Of a DNA stretch of 64,000 nucleotides, positions 34,378 through 46,550 are shown piece after piece. Under the pieces are notes generated by a model. The model had not been told where the DNA came from and made no database searches. It was given only the letters and a program-made list of their open reading frames with translations. A program made the position numbers and the translations under genes. The stretch is from the NCBI RefSeq assembly GCF_016801865.2, contig NC_068938.1, positions 13,674,746 through 13,738,745 of the forward strand, written 5' to 3'. Source of the DNA: Culex pipiens pallens. Its lineage: Eukaryota; Arthropoda; Insecta; Diptera; Culicidae. The first letter of the stretch is position 1; every line of letters begins with the position of its first letter.

Positions 34378-35870
34378 TATTTTACTCAGATGATTTTCAA
34401 GATAATCTGATATTGTCTTTTACCGTCAGCTTTCACATTGTTCAATTACCAGCGCCACTGCCCGAACCAAAGCAAAGCGCGCTCCCACCGCAACCTTTCT
34501 TTAAGTGCTCCTTGGCGGCCCCCTACCAACCAACTCTTCTTCGGAGATCGATCGGCCGCGATAAGCGCGATTGAGAGAATTATTAATATCTCATTAGTGG
34601 AAGATAAATTCTCCCGCGATCGATTCCGGTTCTGCGCGCACTCTTTTGTCTAAGTCCTTTTTTGGACCGGCCGACCGACCGAGCTTCGAGCTGCTCTCTA
34701 GGTCCCCGGTTGGTGTCCCTCGCCCCGTGAGGACAAGTTTGGGTCGTTAACGAAAAATACTACAAAACAAAACCGGCACAAACCAGGCCCCCGATTTGCA
34801 TGATAAGACCTGGGAACGTGGTTCATTAAGAGTTTCTTCCCCCTCGTTTGGATGTTCCTTAATTGATTTACAATTAAGAAGTTGACGTAACAAAACATGC
34901 AAGCCCGGTGGAGACCTGTCACTCTCCTTCGTTCGTGCCTTCTGAGGTAAGGAAACTGACCGGGGTCTGATCCAGATCTCCCAGATGGAACCCCAAACTG
35001 GTTCTTCGGAACGTTGTGCTGCTGTTTGTTTCTTGGGGGAATTGTCTATTTTGATACATGCTTTCGGAAGCAGAAGAAAAACCAGCGTGTTCTCCTTAGG
35101 GGTGCGACGTTCCACACACCCGAGAGTCCGACCTAAATTTTCCCTCCTTTTTTCCAATTTCCTCAACAAAGACATATGTGGTGGTATGTGTGTGTGGGGA
35201 AGAAGGCACAAAGCCGGAACAAACATTTCACACTTTTGGAAGAAGATTGAGAATGTTCATCTCCTTGGTCGTCCTGACACCTGCCGAAAAGTTCCAAGTC
35301 CCTCTCGTCGTCGGTCCAAGCTTGCTAGCTGGCGTTTAATAAATTCGAGAAGAAGAAATTTAATTTATCTGCACATCGATTGGAACGTGTTCAATTACAG
35401 TTTTGCCAAACAGGACATCACACAGACATCCAACGACGCAAAGAGGAGAGTCGAAAATAGTTTGGAAGCTCTCGGTGGTCGATGGCCGGTGGGTCAACTT
35501 CCGGTGCCGGAAGAGGGAGGGAGCGATGACACACAATTGAAGATGAGGTGCGTTCCGATGTGTGTGTTTCCTCTTTTTTTGCTGTTGACTATTGGTTTTC
35601 TGCTGCGTTTGGGTGTTTGTGTGCCAATGTCAGGTTGGAACACGTGAATTTTTTTGTAGAGCTGTACAACCCAGCTGGACAAGGAATTTTGATTGGGTAA
35701 CAGGGAGAGAGTAAATGGAATGTGTTTAAATTGCTTTAGTGAACTTGTTTGAATTTTCATTTGAATTCAGAACTTCAATATTGCATAATTTCATCAAAAA
35801 TCGATTCGAACTCAATACAATTTACTTCATTGAATTACATAAGGACAACAAGAACAAGAATAATTAAATC
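34378..35870. other. GC-balanced island with long overlapping open frames
   Basis: Unique-looking DNA. A 220-codon plus frame (34985-35647) and a 159-codon minus frame (34747-35226) overlap antiparallel. Neither shows a domain I know. The plus frame ends in a hydrophobic patch (PLFLLLTIGFLLRL) and is rich in Arg, Ser and Cys. With no splice or family evidence I do not call a gene. Confidence 0.4.
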
Positions 35871-36418
35871 ATAAAATCATAAAATCATAAAATCATAAAA
35901 TCATAAAATCATAAAATCATAAAATCATAAAATCATAAAATCATAAAATCATAAAATCATAAAACCATAAAATCATAAAATCATAAAATCATAAAATCAT
36001 AAAATCATAAAATCATAAAATCATAAAATCATAAAATCATAAAATCATAAAATCATAAAATCATAAAATCATAAAATCATAAAATCATAAAATCATAAAA
36101 TCATAAAATCATAAAATCATAAAATCATAAAATCATAAAATCATAAAATCATAAAATCATAAAATCATAAAATCATAAAATCATAAAATCATAAAATCAT
36201 AAAATCATAAAATCATAAAATCATAAAATCATTAAATCATTAAATCATAAAATCATAAAATCATAAAATCATAAAATCATAAAATCATAAAATCATAAAA
36301 TCATAAAATCATAAAATCATAAAATCATAAAATCATAAAATCATAAAATCATAAAATCATAAAATCATAAAATCATAAAATCATAAAATCATAAAATCAT
36401 AAAATCATAAAATCATAA
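35871..36418. repeat. (ATAAAATC)n array, about 68 copies
   Basis: 8-bp tandem array. Deviations are one ATAAAACC unit near 35961-35968 and a pair of adjacent ATTAAATC units at 36231-36246. The unit is the reverse complement of that at 38181-39691. Confidence 0.97.
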
Positions 36419-38180
36419 CGGTAATTTGTGTAATCAAGATCAATAATTTACCTCATTAGATCCAATTACCACGCGATTGCTTCATTATCTTCACTCAATC
36501 GCCAACCATCGACATGATTTACCGCGCGGGCTAGAAGCTTCAGTGTGTGGGAACAACCAGATCCAATTCATTTCCGCAGAATCAAAATCGTTTCCTCGAC
36601 TCTCCGGAACTTCTTTCGATCTTGGTTTCATCGTCGAAGCGTTAATTATGATCAGCATATAATAAATGAATCAATGATCCAATTTTGTATCATTTGAAAT
36701 GGATCATTATTAAATTATCCGGCTCGTTGCTCTGCGATGAACATCTTGGTCCAAGCCGAGCTGATGAAGTGTCGAAGTTTCCGGCTGGATGCTGGTGGAG
36801 AAGTGAGGGGGGCTAATTTGCGCGATAATCGAACTAACGAAATCCAATCATCTTCGCCCACCTCCCACCAATCTCTGGACCGCAAGACCCGGCTTCGATG
36901 GGAAATTATCTCTTAATCGCACACCAAATTGGAAGTTTGGATTCTTTCACGAGGTCGGTTGTGGCGTACCGGTACTCTCTACCTCGATTAGTGCTATCAT
37001 GATTCAAATATTTGAGAATGATAGTTCAATCGGTGCTGAATCGATCTGATTCGTTCGGGGCGATAGCAGGGTTGGAAAGATAAGACGTTCAATGGAAGAC
37101 ATTTCTCTTCAAAATGCGTCAAAAGTCGGAAGGAAGAAATTTACTCCTGGTGACTTAATCAATCTACCGCAATAATGTTCTAGTGCTTGCAGGGTGCAAA
37201 CAAAGGAAGGAATAATCCTCTCTAATTAATTACGCGAAGGAATTCAATAAAACTTGCTCTTTCCCCTTTCGCAATTCCGGAGTGAGGCTGGCATTATCAG
37301 TTGGAACGTGTGAGTTCGAATCCCGTTCCTCGCTGCAGCACTCTATCATGCTTTGCGTTTTCCATTATTTCCGATATCGCTTCGTCGGAACTTTATCTGG
37401 TGACATCGGTTTAATTAAATATTTAATAAATTGATAATCTACCCTCATTACTTCGTTATCTATCCCAACTCAAATGAAAAAAGAGCAAAAGTGAGTTACG
37501 CAAATATTGAATCGACTGAAAATTTGACGACCCGTTATTCAGCGTCAGTTTTGACAGTCACTGCCAAGCTTCGTGTCGCGAACGATACCGACAAATCTTG
37601 CCACTAGAAGACTTGACATTTCAGGTGGTGTCAACCACTTGTAGATGCCCGAACTTCATCGGCGTTTCCGCCAATTGCTGACTGCCGTTGAGCACGGAAG
37701 CAAGTCGCGCGCCGGTGGCCGTGTTGACATTTAGTGATATCAATCACAAATAGAGGGTAGAGGAAGTACTCGCGCGGTATGTGGCATGTTAGTTGTTGAG
37801 TAGACACGCGTTTGAATGCCGGTTTGAAAGATTGTGATTAGGGAGTGGGGAGCTTATCAGTACTTGAAGGTAAATTTTACTTTTTTGATTCTAACTCTAC
37901 CTCTAAAATGTTTTATATTTTTTCGAAAATGCTACTTAAGCATGAACCGTAGCTGTTTACCTCATATTTGTGTTTTTTCAGCTGAAAAAATAATAATATT
38001 CCAATGTTCTTTTCATATATTTCAGATTTATTTTCATTTGCATAAATGAAGTAATGTTTGAATGTCATTCAAATCAATAAAATCTGACCTAAAAAAATGT
38101 TTCCTCAGCTAAAGTTACTGCTGTTTCTTCTTCATATGACAAATAAAAAATTTCATAATGTTTCAAAAGCGGGTAATTTA
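36419..38180. other. Unique spacer between the two inverted 8-bp arrays
   Basis: GC-balanced up to about 37850, then AT-rich. It contains many ATTA and GATC motifs, AATGATCCA/TGGATCATT inverted repeats near 36675-36705, and the tRNA-like fold at 37281-37334. Frames do not exceed 71 codons. This is a candidate regulatory island; no gene is supported. Confidence 0.4.
37281..37334 (+). ncRNA. Miniature tRNA-like fold lacking an anticodon arm
   Basis: AGTGAGG and CCTCGCT can form a 7-bp acceptor-like stem with one G-T pair. Between them are TGGCATTATCAGTTGG, resembling an A box, and GAGTTCGAATCCC, resembling a B box and T loop. The total is 54 bases, so an anticodon arm is missing. Most likely it is a decayed tRNA or SINE head, or chance. 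Confidence 0.25.
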
Positions 38181-39691
38181 TGATTTTATGATTTTATGAT
38201 TTTATGATTTTATGATTTTATGATTTTATGATTTTATGATTTTATGATTTTATGATTTTATGATTTTATGATTTTATGATTTTATGATTTTATGATTTTA
38301 TGATTTTATGATTTTATGATTTTATGATTTTATGATTTTATGATTTTATGATTTTATGATTTTATGATTTTATGATTTAATGATTTAATGATTTTATGAT
38401 TTTATGATTTTATGATTTTATGATTTTATGATTTTATGATTTTATGATTTTATGATTTTATGATTTTATGATTTTATGATTTTATGATTTTATGATTTTA
38501 TGATTTTATGATTTTATGATTTTATGATTTTATGATTTTATGATTTTATGATTTTATGATTTTATGATTTTATGATTTTATGATTTTATGATTTTATGAT
38601 TTTATGATTTTATGATTTTATGATTTTATGATTTTATGATTTTATGATTTTATGATTTTATGATTTTATGATTTTATGATTTTATGATTTGATGATTTTA
38701 TGATTTTATGATTTTATGATTTTATGATTTTATGATTTTATGATTTTATGATTTTATGATTTTATGATTTTATGATTTTATGATTTTATGATTTTATGAT
38801 TTTATGATTTTATGATTTTATGATTTTATGATTTTATGATTTTATGATTTTATGATTTTATGATTTTATGATTTTATGATTTTATGATTTTATGATTTTA
38901 TGATTTTATGATTTTATGATTTTATGATTTTATGATTTTATGATTTTATGATTTTATGATTTTATGATTTTATGATTTTATGATTTTATGATTTTATGAT
39001 TTTATGATTTTATGATTTTATGATTTTATGATTTTATGATTTTATGATTTTATGATTTTATGATTTTATGATTTAATGATTTAATGATTTTATGATTTTA
39101 TGATTTTATGATTTTATGATTTTATGATTTTATGATTTTATGATTTTATGATTTTATGATTTTATGATTTTATGATTTTATGATTTTATGATTTTATGAT
39201 TTTATGATTTTATGATTTTATGATTTTATGATTTTATGATTTTATGATTTTATGATTTTATGATTTTATGATTTTATGATTTTATGATTTTATGATTTTA
39301 TGATTTTATGATTTTATGATTTTATGATTTTATGATTTTATGATTTTATGATTTTATGATTTTATGATTTTATGATTTTATGATTTTATGATTTTATGAT
39401 TTTATGATTTTATGATTTTATGATTTTATGATTTTATGATTTTATGATTTTATGATTTTATGATTTTATGATTTTATGATTTTATGATTTTATGATTTTA
39501 TGATTTTATGATTTTATGATTTTATGATTTTATGATTTTATGATTTTATGATTTTATGATTTTATGATTTTATGATTTTATGATTTTATGATTTTATGAT
39601 TTTATGATTTTATGATTTTATGATTTTATGATTTTATGATTTCATGATTTTATGATTTTATGATTTTATGATTTTATGATTTTATGATTTT
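38181..39691. repeat. (TGATTTTA)n array, about 189 copies
   Basis: A 1.5-kb 8-bp tandem array. Deviations are paired TGATTTAA units at 38373-38388 and again at 39069-39084 (exactly 696 bases, 87 units, apart), one TGATTTGA at 38685-38692, and one T-to-C change near 39643. Its unit is the reverse complement of the array at 35871-36418. Confidence 0.97.
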
Positions 39692-41700
39692 CGTTTCAAA
39701 TTTGAAGCTAAAATCCTTCAATCCCTTTCATCTTTATGATAATGACTTCACACGTCATCGCTCCCAGCAGCGCCTGCCGGTCTTTAACACCAACCTGCAC
39801 ACACACATGGTGGCGGCAGCTCCCGGATCATCCGAGGCCCGGTGACAAGTGGTGCCACCACCGCTACGCCACGGGGACCACCCCGGAGCCGGGGGGGGAT
39901 CCCGGGCGAGATATTTCACATAATTACTGTCATTAAAATAAAAATTATTCCCCACGCCCTTGTTTTTTTTTTAATTTTCACAAAAAGCTTTATGAGAATG
40001 TCGATGTGTGTGCGTATGTGTTTGTGTGTGAGGATTCCCCCAAAACTGACCTCGGTATGGTGGTTTATTGGGGGGAATGCTGGGGTCTCGGCTGTGGCCT
40101 CACGTGAGGGGTGGATAAGGGGCCATAATGTGGTGTTTACTGGTTGGTCGTGATGACGTTAAGGGTTTTTTTTTTCAACTTCTGTTGTTCTCGGTAATTT
40201 TTGCACACATATTTGGTTTTAATATCGAGGTGTGAATTCTTATTATGCATAACGATTTATGAGATTTTTATTGGTTTCAATTAAAATTTAAAATTGTTTT
40301 TTCTTCTTTTATTTTAAATCCGTTTGACATCAACCAAAAAACTTTTTTTTTTCCAACAATAACCATTGTTCAATCCAAAGTCGAAGCACCTTGTTCGGAA
40401 GCTCCACGCGGTCACGCTACACTTCGCACGTACTTATTTAAATGAGGAGGTCTCACACCGTACTCTGCCCACGTCCCACACTTAGCTGGTACCTGTCTGG
40501 AGAGGACGGTTCCGTGGTCCTCCAGACCACATCGAAACCGGTAATTATATTTTGGGGCCTGTTGCTTTGGCTTGAAGAATGAGTAGTATTTCTCTCCAAA
40601 TTTTCAATTCTGAAGTTCAAATTTCAATCGTTTTAAATTTTTTTTTTGATTTTTTTTTTAAAGAGTTGATTAAAGTTTTAGAAAATTAATTTTGCAAATT
40701 TACAGAGAAAATTAAATTTGCAAATTTACAGAGAATTCAATAAGTCTGTCACGGTCATCTCCCAAATGACAACCAGAGCTGTCTCAAGGGCTTCCAAATG
40801 ACTCACAAGTCATTTTAAAGAACCACCCTAAAAAACTGAACAAAAAAATACAAAACTGTTAATCAACCCCAAATCCGGGTAAAAATAGATTCAACTGTAT
40901 GTGCACGTGAAACAGCTAATTACAGCGCTAAACAGCCGCAAAAAATGCATATATTAATTAAGTTAATTACGTATTTATCAACGCAAAACACAGGGTCGCC
41001 ACTTGAATCTCCAATGTTTTTGGAGTGGTTCGTGTAGATGTGTCGATTCTGGAAATGGTACCACTTTAACCTTCAAGAGGTTTTTGGACTTTTCATCAAT
41101 TTGTCCAACAAATATAAACAAATAATTAAAAGAACACATAATCGATAGAACAATTAACTGCATGACCTGATTTATTAAAATTGAGCTCAAAACGGCAAAG
41201 TAAGAAATTTGTAGTTAAGGGTTAAGGGCAGCCCCCGAAGATATCAAACCCATTTCAGCGGACCCAAACTGCAGTCCCGCGGGCGCTCCAAACCTGACGG
41301 GCGCCGGGGAAGATCAGCCCGGGCCGATTGTCAGGTGAATGGCGTCGGCTCAGCTCGACCAGGCCGTTATTTATGCCCGGAATATGCAAAGCACTGCGAC
41401 GGACTGCGCCGCCAACAACAGCAGACTTGGCTGCTGCTGCTTGGGGGAGTGTGAAGATTTTATCTAAGCAAGTGCAGCTTTCAGTTAATGGGTCTGTGTT
41501 TTTGAGCTCGTCGTTTTTTATCCTCCCCATTCAAAGTAGCTCGTCGCGAGACCGTGGGGCGATAGTTCTACACCGTTTAATGTAATTTCGAAGTAAGTTT
41601 TGCCTCCCGAGGGGAACCTTCGCACGTCGTTTAGATAAGTTATAGGTCAAGGAGATACGGTTGGCGGACGATGCTATTTATTGGGTTGAGGAGAGAGAGC
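39692..41700. other. GC-balanced islands with AT-rich gaps
   Basis: Unique-looking islands at about 39700-40150, 40380-40560 and 41220-41690. Near 40945-40975 TATTAATTAAGTTAATTACG is a dense homeodomain-type motif group. A duplicated TTTGCAAATTTACAGAGA lies at about 40692-40733. Frames of 85-103 codons overlap on both strands and match nothing that I know. Confidence 0.4.
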
Positions 41701-42180
41701 TTGAGTTAATTTTTCTGCTCAACAATGGTGTGCAGCTTTAATTTGCATGTATTTTTTTATGCAAGTGGCAAGATCTTCAACGATTTCTGCTTTTTTTTAA
41801 TTTTGAACAAGCCTGAAGCTAAAATTTCAAATTACAAGATTTCTTTAACAAAAAAAATAGTAGCAGGTTTTCAAAAAATTTATCAAATACAAGACAAATG
41901 CTATAGTTCAGTTAAAATTTAAAATTTCATTAAAGAATTATGAAATATTTAAACATTAATCCGTTTGAAGTTTTTATTTTTTTTTATTTCAATGACTCAT
42001 GTAAAATTATTATTTCCGCATTTCGACATATCCCAATATAACTCCAATTATTTTACCCATAGTTTCCAGATATTATCCGAGAAAATTACGTTTCACAGTT
42101 CCTATCGCGTCATTTATCTAAATTGCTAATGAAAAGTAACGTTTAGCCGAATAACATTTTAATCACTTTTCAAATTTAGC
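41701..42180. other. AT-rich non-coding stretch
   Basis: Nothing specific seen. Confidence 0.45.
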
Positions 42181-43880
42181 CTGGTGCTTCTGCTGCTACC
42201 CAGCCCATATTCCAACGTTGAACCTCAAAACACGACCAGCATCGTTCAAAAAAAAACAAACCGGTCCCTGAAATCGGTATTTCTTTCGCAGCCAAAAAGT
42301 AAAACACACAAAAACAGTCCAGAAGAACCTCCTCCCCGCAATTCAACCTTCCCAGTAGTGTCGGACCTCGCACTTTTCTTAAGGTTCGATTCCAGAGCAC
42401 AACGACGACGGACGGTGCGGGGTCCGAAAATTAACTTTAAGCTTAATTTCTTCGCCTCACCTGGCATTGACAGTAATTAATCAAAATCGATTCTGACGTT
42501 GATTAGTCGTGAAGCTAATCAAATTTCTGTTCCGCTCTGGTCCGACGCTGGCGACGTGGTCCGGGGATTGAGGTCAGTGCTGACCCGTACCGGTCGTGGA
42601 GCTGGAAGATCGAGAAGTTGCGTGCCGGTCCGTTTCGACGAGGGAAAATTGCCAGGTTTCTCGAAATTCGAGGCTTTTCATGAACTCGATTTAATTAATG
42701 ATGATGAAGAACGATAATAATAGCTATTGGCTAAAGTCAGCTGCGTTCATTAATCATCTTCCGGTTGGTCGTCGTCGTCAATTTCTTGGACAGGGCTGGC
42801 AAGTCCCGCTCTTTGGAGTGAGAAATTTAACGATTACGTGAGGTCTCGGGACAGTCAACTTTCGATAAGTTAATCTTCTAAAATCATGTTTTAAAAAGGA
42901 TAAAAATAGATCATTAGATCATGATGCTTTGTATTGACATAAACGAAAATTAACAACTTGTGGAATTATGTTTTATAGCGATTTGATAAAGTTTACTTCA
43001 AATATTCAAACAACGTTTTAAACGGAAGCTGACTGTTTCACAAAACTTCCCCGCGGTTTGAAATTTCAGCCTCTTAGCTTCCAACTGGGAGCGGCGCCGC
43101 CGTTGCTGGCCACCTCGTCGATTGCTGTTGGCTTATAGTTTTTCGGCAAAACACTCCTCTCTGTGCTGCTGCTAACGCTGTCTGTCTGTCTCTTAAAATT
43201 AAATTAATAGCTGGCGATGTCTCGGCGGGCATAAATCAAGCCACGGTTAAAAATGATACTTTTCGATACAGTTTCTACGTTGACGATTTTGCTACGCCTC
43301 TTTGCTATTTTGGAACCAGAGATGACGTTTGAATCTATATTGTATTCATTTAATTTGTAATCTAATATTATTTTTTATTATTTTTAAGTTTTTCATGTTT
43401 TCAAGTTAAGTAAGAATTTGTTAGTATCAACCCAAATCCCATTCTGCCCAAGCTACTTGAGCCAGAATCTGCTACCGTTTGACAGCAGTCCACTCTGGTG
43501 TCGTAGTCTTTTCCTCCCCCCCAAGAAAGCAGAGTGGCCATTCGTACACGCCAAAAGAAAACACAACAACTGACACCACTAGGAATAAATCAAATTCGAA
43601 ACGCTTTCTCACTCGGTCTAGTAACGCTTCGTAGATGCTGCTCGAGAGGATGATAAAGGCGAAAGCATAAATCATACATAAATAATCTCTTAAAACAACC
43701 TTAAAAATAAACAGATCTTCTTCGTCTTTTACCGCTCTTGATCGGTCGGTCAGCCGGTGTGTAGTAGCGTGTCTTCTCAGCTTGACACAATCACTGAAAA
43801 CCACTAGAAGAGCATTCCGGCTAGGAGATCGTCCACGAAACACGTGATCTTCGAGGTTAGATGAAATTTGACCCATTTTT
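42181..43880. other. GC-balanced islands
   Basis: GC-balanced at 42181-42850 and 43050-43320, and again at 43440-43880. A 134-codon minus frame (43472-43876) has a central hydrophobic segment (YAFAFIILSSSIYEALL) and a second one (FLVVSVVVFSFGV). It has no homology I can name and no splice context, so it is left uncalled. Confidence 0.4.
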
Positions 43881-44391
43881 CCTGTTAAGCTAAAAAATGT
43901 TAATTTATGTTTATGTTAATTCAGGATGTTTTGTTTTTTTACTTACAGCAAATTTTCAGTTAAAAATGTAATTTCCAGAAATGATTTTTTTATCAATATC
44001 TCTCTGATAATCAGCCTCAAATTCCTATTATTCCATTTTTTTGACACAAAATCTGACACCATTTTCTTATAAATATGCCATCATTTTTTTCTGTGTATGT
44101 ATTAATAGGATGACAAATAATTGAACCATACCTTGTATAGAATATCAAAATTATTTTTTCCAAAGTTGTGGTGAAAGCTACTTTTTAAGAAAAATATTTT
44201 ATTTACAGAAATGGTAATGTGGCGCTAGTCAAATTAATGAAAATCATAAATTAAGCATGTCAGTCAATAAACTAAAAAAAATCAATGATTTGGACACAAA
44301 AACTTAATCGCAGTAGATAATAAAGTGATAAAAATTGTAAAATCGAAGTGTCATATGATTTTTTTTTAAAATTTGACGTTTTCTGCATGAT
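43881..44391. other. AT-rich non-coding stretch
   Basis: Nothing specific seen. Confidence 0.45.
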
Positions 44392-44551
44392 AACACAGTA
44401 AAAAACATGGTAGTATAACATTTACAAATGAGTACATCTTTTATGTATATTTAGTTTTCGTTGTATTGCCACTTTTTCAGTCTAAATTTAGGTAATATAA
44501 CATAAAAAAGAAAGTTTTAACCTTCCAAATTCACACAATTTTTACTGTGTT
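44392..44551. mobile_element. 160-bp MITE with AACACAGTAAAAA ends
   Basis: AACACAGTAAAAA at 44392-44404 and TTTTTACTGTGTT at 44539-44551 are perfect 13-bp inverted repeats. The interior holds AATTCACACAATT, AACCTTCCAAATTC and TAATATAACAT. I see no clear target duplication. A similar ACACAGTAAAAA-ended family is, to my recollection, common in mosquitoes. Confidence 0.65.
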
Positions 44552-44625
44552 TGGTAAAAAAAAATTATTATAAAAAATAATCAAAACTTCGCCATTTTTT
44601 TTATTTACAAAAAGGTTGATTATTG

Positions 44626-46091
44626 CACAGCGTGTTTTCTTATCAGGAAAAAAAAAATAGTCATCGCTACTTTCGAATGTGTCTTATAGGAAATTTTCAT
44701 AGCTTTCCAATGCTTCTAAGAGCGAAATGTTTCATTTCTGAGATATCTTTATTTTAAGTTTTTGTTTAAAGTCCTTCATCATTTATCGAAGACTTTTTAA
44801 AAACAGCTCAGAAAACTAGTCAAATGATGAGTTTTATGTGTCTTTTACTCATCAAAATGGGCAAAATAAGACAAGCAACAAATTTGTAGAATGTTGCAAA
44901 TCGCTAAACATTTTAAAATTATATTTTAGCTGAGTTTGAACTTGTGGAATTTATTCAGTAATTAGAAATATAAAACAATATTTAAATGAAAATTTTACTA
45001 CAAATATTAGATTATTACACAATTTTTGTGAACATATATCACGTGTCTGCTCTGATTTGGCTGATACTACCAAATTTTTTGCAGGTGTGAGATTGTTATT
45101 GCATTTTTATGAATAAATATGATATTTCCTTTGTTTAAGGAAATATCACCAGGATTTAACCATTAACCAGGAACATAGATACAAAACATGATTTAAAATC
45201 GGAAATGTACTACAAATTACTGTTGCATGCTTCAAAAGTCATATTTTCATAGGTATAAAGTAAAAATTTTTTTGGTTGAAACAAAAATAAAATATTGATT
45301 TTAACAAAAAAAATCAAACAGAAGCCTCTATTACAAACTATTTTAACAAAACTCAAGATACTTTTAAAACGTGTTTAAAACAGATAAGACTTCTATAACA
45401 TTGCTGATTACTTGAACATTTCATACAAAAAAAAACTTAAACACCCTTTCATACTCATGAAAAGTATTTCTCCTGAAACTCTAAATGAAACAGTAATTTG
45501 TAGTTCAATTTCAAGTAAATAACATGTTTTGGTATTCATGCAACTGGATAATGTTTGGTTAAGGAAATATGATATTTATTCATAAAAATCTAATTACCCT
45601 TAACAATCGGAAACCTGCAAAAATTTCAATTGTATCAGCTAAATCCAAGCGCAATCAGAGCAGACGGCTGATATTTGTACACAATTTTTTTGTAATAATC
45701 TTTTAATTCTTGTAAACATATATTTAAATACGGTTTTCTAATTTTAATTTCAGAATAAATCCCGCATATTCAGAAACTCAATCAAAACTTAATTTTTAAA
45801 ATATTTAGCAATTTGCAACCTTTACAAAGTTGTTTCTTGTATAATTTTGCACATTTTTATGAGTAAATGACACATAAAACACGACATTTAACAAGTTTCC
45901 TAAACTGTTAATAAAATGTTTCCAATAAATGATGAAGGATTTCAAAACAAAAAACCTAAAATAAAGATATCTCAAAAATTTCTCGATGAAACATTTCGCT
46001 CTTAGAAGCATGGGAAAGCAGAGAAAATTTCACTTTCGAAAGTAGCGATGACTATTTTTTCTCCTTAAGGTTGCCCAGAAAACACACCGTG
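44626..46091. mobile_element. 1.47-kb long foldback element
   Basis: Arms of about 600 bases (44626-45223 and 45490-46091) are imperfect inverted copies around a loop of about 266 bases. Shared blocks include CGTGTTTTCT at the tips, TAGTCATCGCTACTTTCGAA, GCTTCTAAGAGCGAAATGTTT, GAGATATCTTTATTTTA, ATCAGAGCAGAC, AATATCATATTTATTCATAA and ACAGTAATTTGTAGT. The outer tip reads CACAGCGTG on one side and CACGGTGTG on the other. No coding frame and no obvious target duplication. Confidence 0.8.
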
Positions 46092-46488
46092 ACGGAAACT
46101 ATTTTTTTCAAAAAAAAAAAAAAACAAAAATGTTAAGCAGGAAATTCTTTACCAGATGATGCCATTGGTTTATGCGACTAAATCTAAATGAAGGCCAATA
46201 ATTTAATTAATGAAACTCTTGCATAATATCAAAAATTAATAACAATTTTCTGAACTAATAATAATACAAAACATCAGCATTAGCATAATTTTACTTAAAA
46301 TACGAATTTTTCAGTATCAGTATTTTTTCTTCAAAATAATGTTTTGTTATTTAAAGTTTTCTTTTAGTACAAATTTTCCTTTTTTGTCTGCTAAACCATA
46401 TTAAAAATGAAAATAAATATTTTTATAAAAAAATCGATTTCCTTGAAAAAAATATATAAAATAATCCGTTATTAAAATTGAAAGGCAA
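46092..46488. other. AT-rich non-coding stretch
   Basis: Nothing specific seen. Confidence 0.4.
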
Positions 46489-46550
46489 GGCAATTGAACC
46501 CACGACCTCTGAACTAAACCAGTTCGCCGCTAGTCTCATGATTTTGGCAT
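46489..46550 (-). ncRNA. tRNA-like remnant
   Basis: On the minus strand TAGCGGCGAACTGG resembles an A box and GTGGGTTCAATTGCC a B box, at about tRNA spacing. The anticodon arm (GAAC/GTTC) lacks U33, so it is not a working tRNA. It may be a SINE head or tRNA pseudogene. Confidence 0.3.

Noticed and set aside
35871..39691. CRISPR array reading of the repeat arrays
   Set aside because: Units are contiguous 8-mers without spacers, in a eukaryotic context.
43472..43876. 134-codon minus-strand frame with two hydrophobic segments
   Set aside because: No signal peptide, family or splice context; hydrophobic runs alone are weak evidence.
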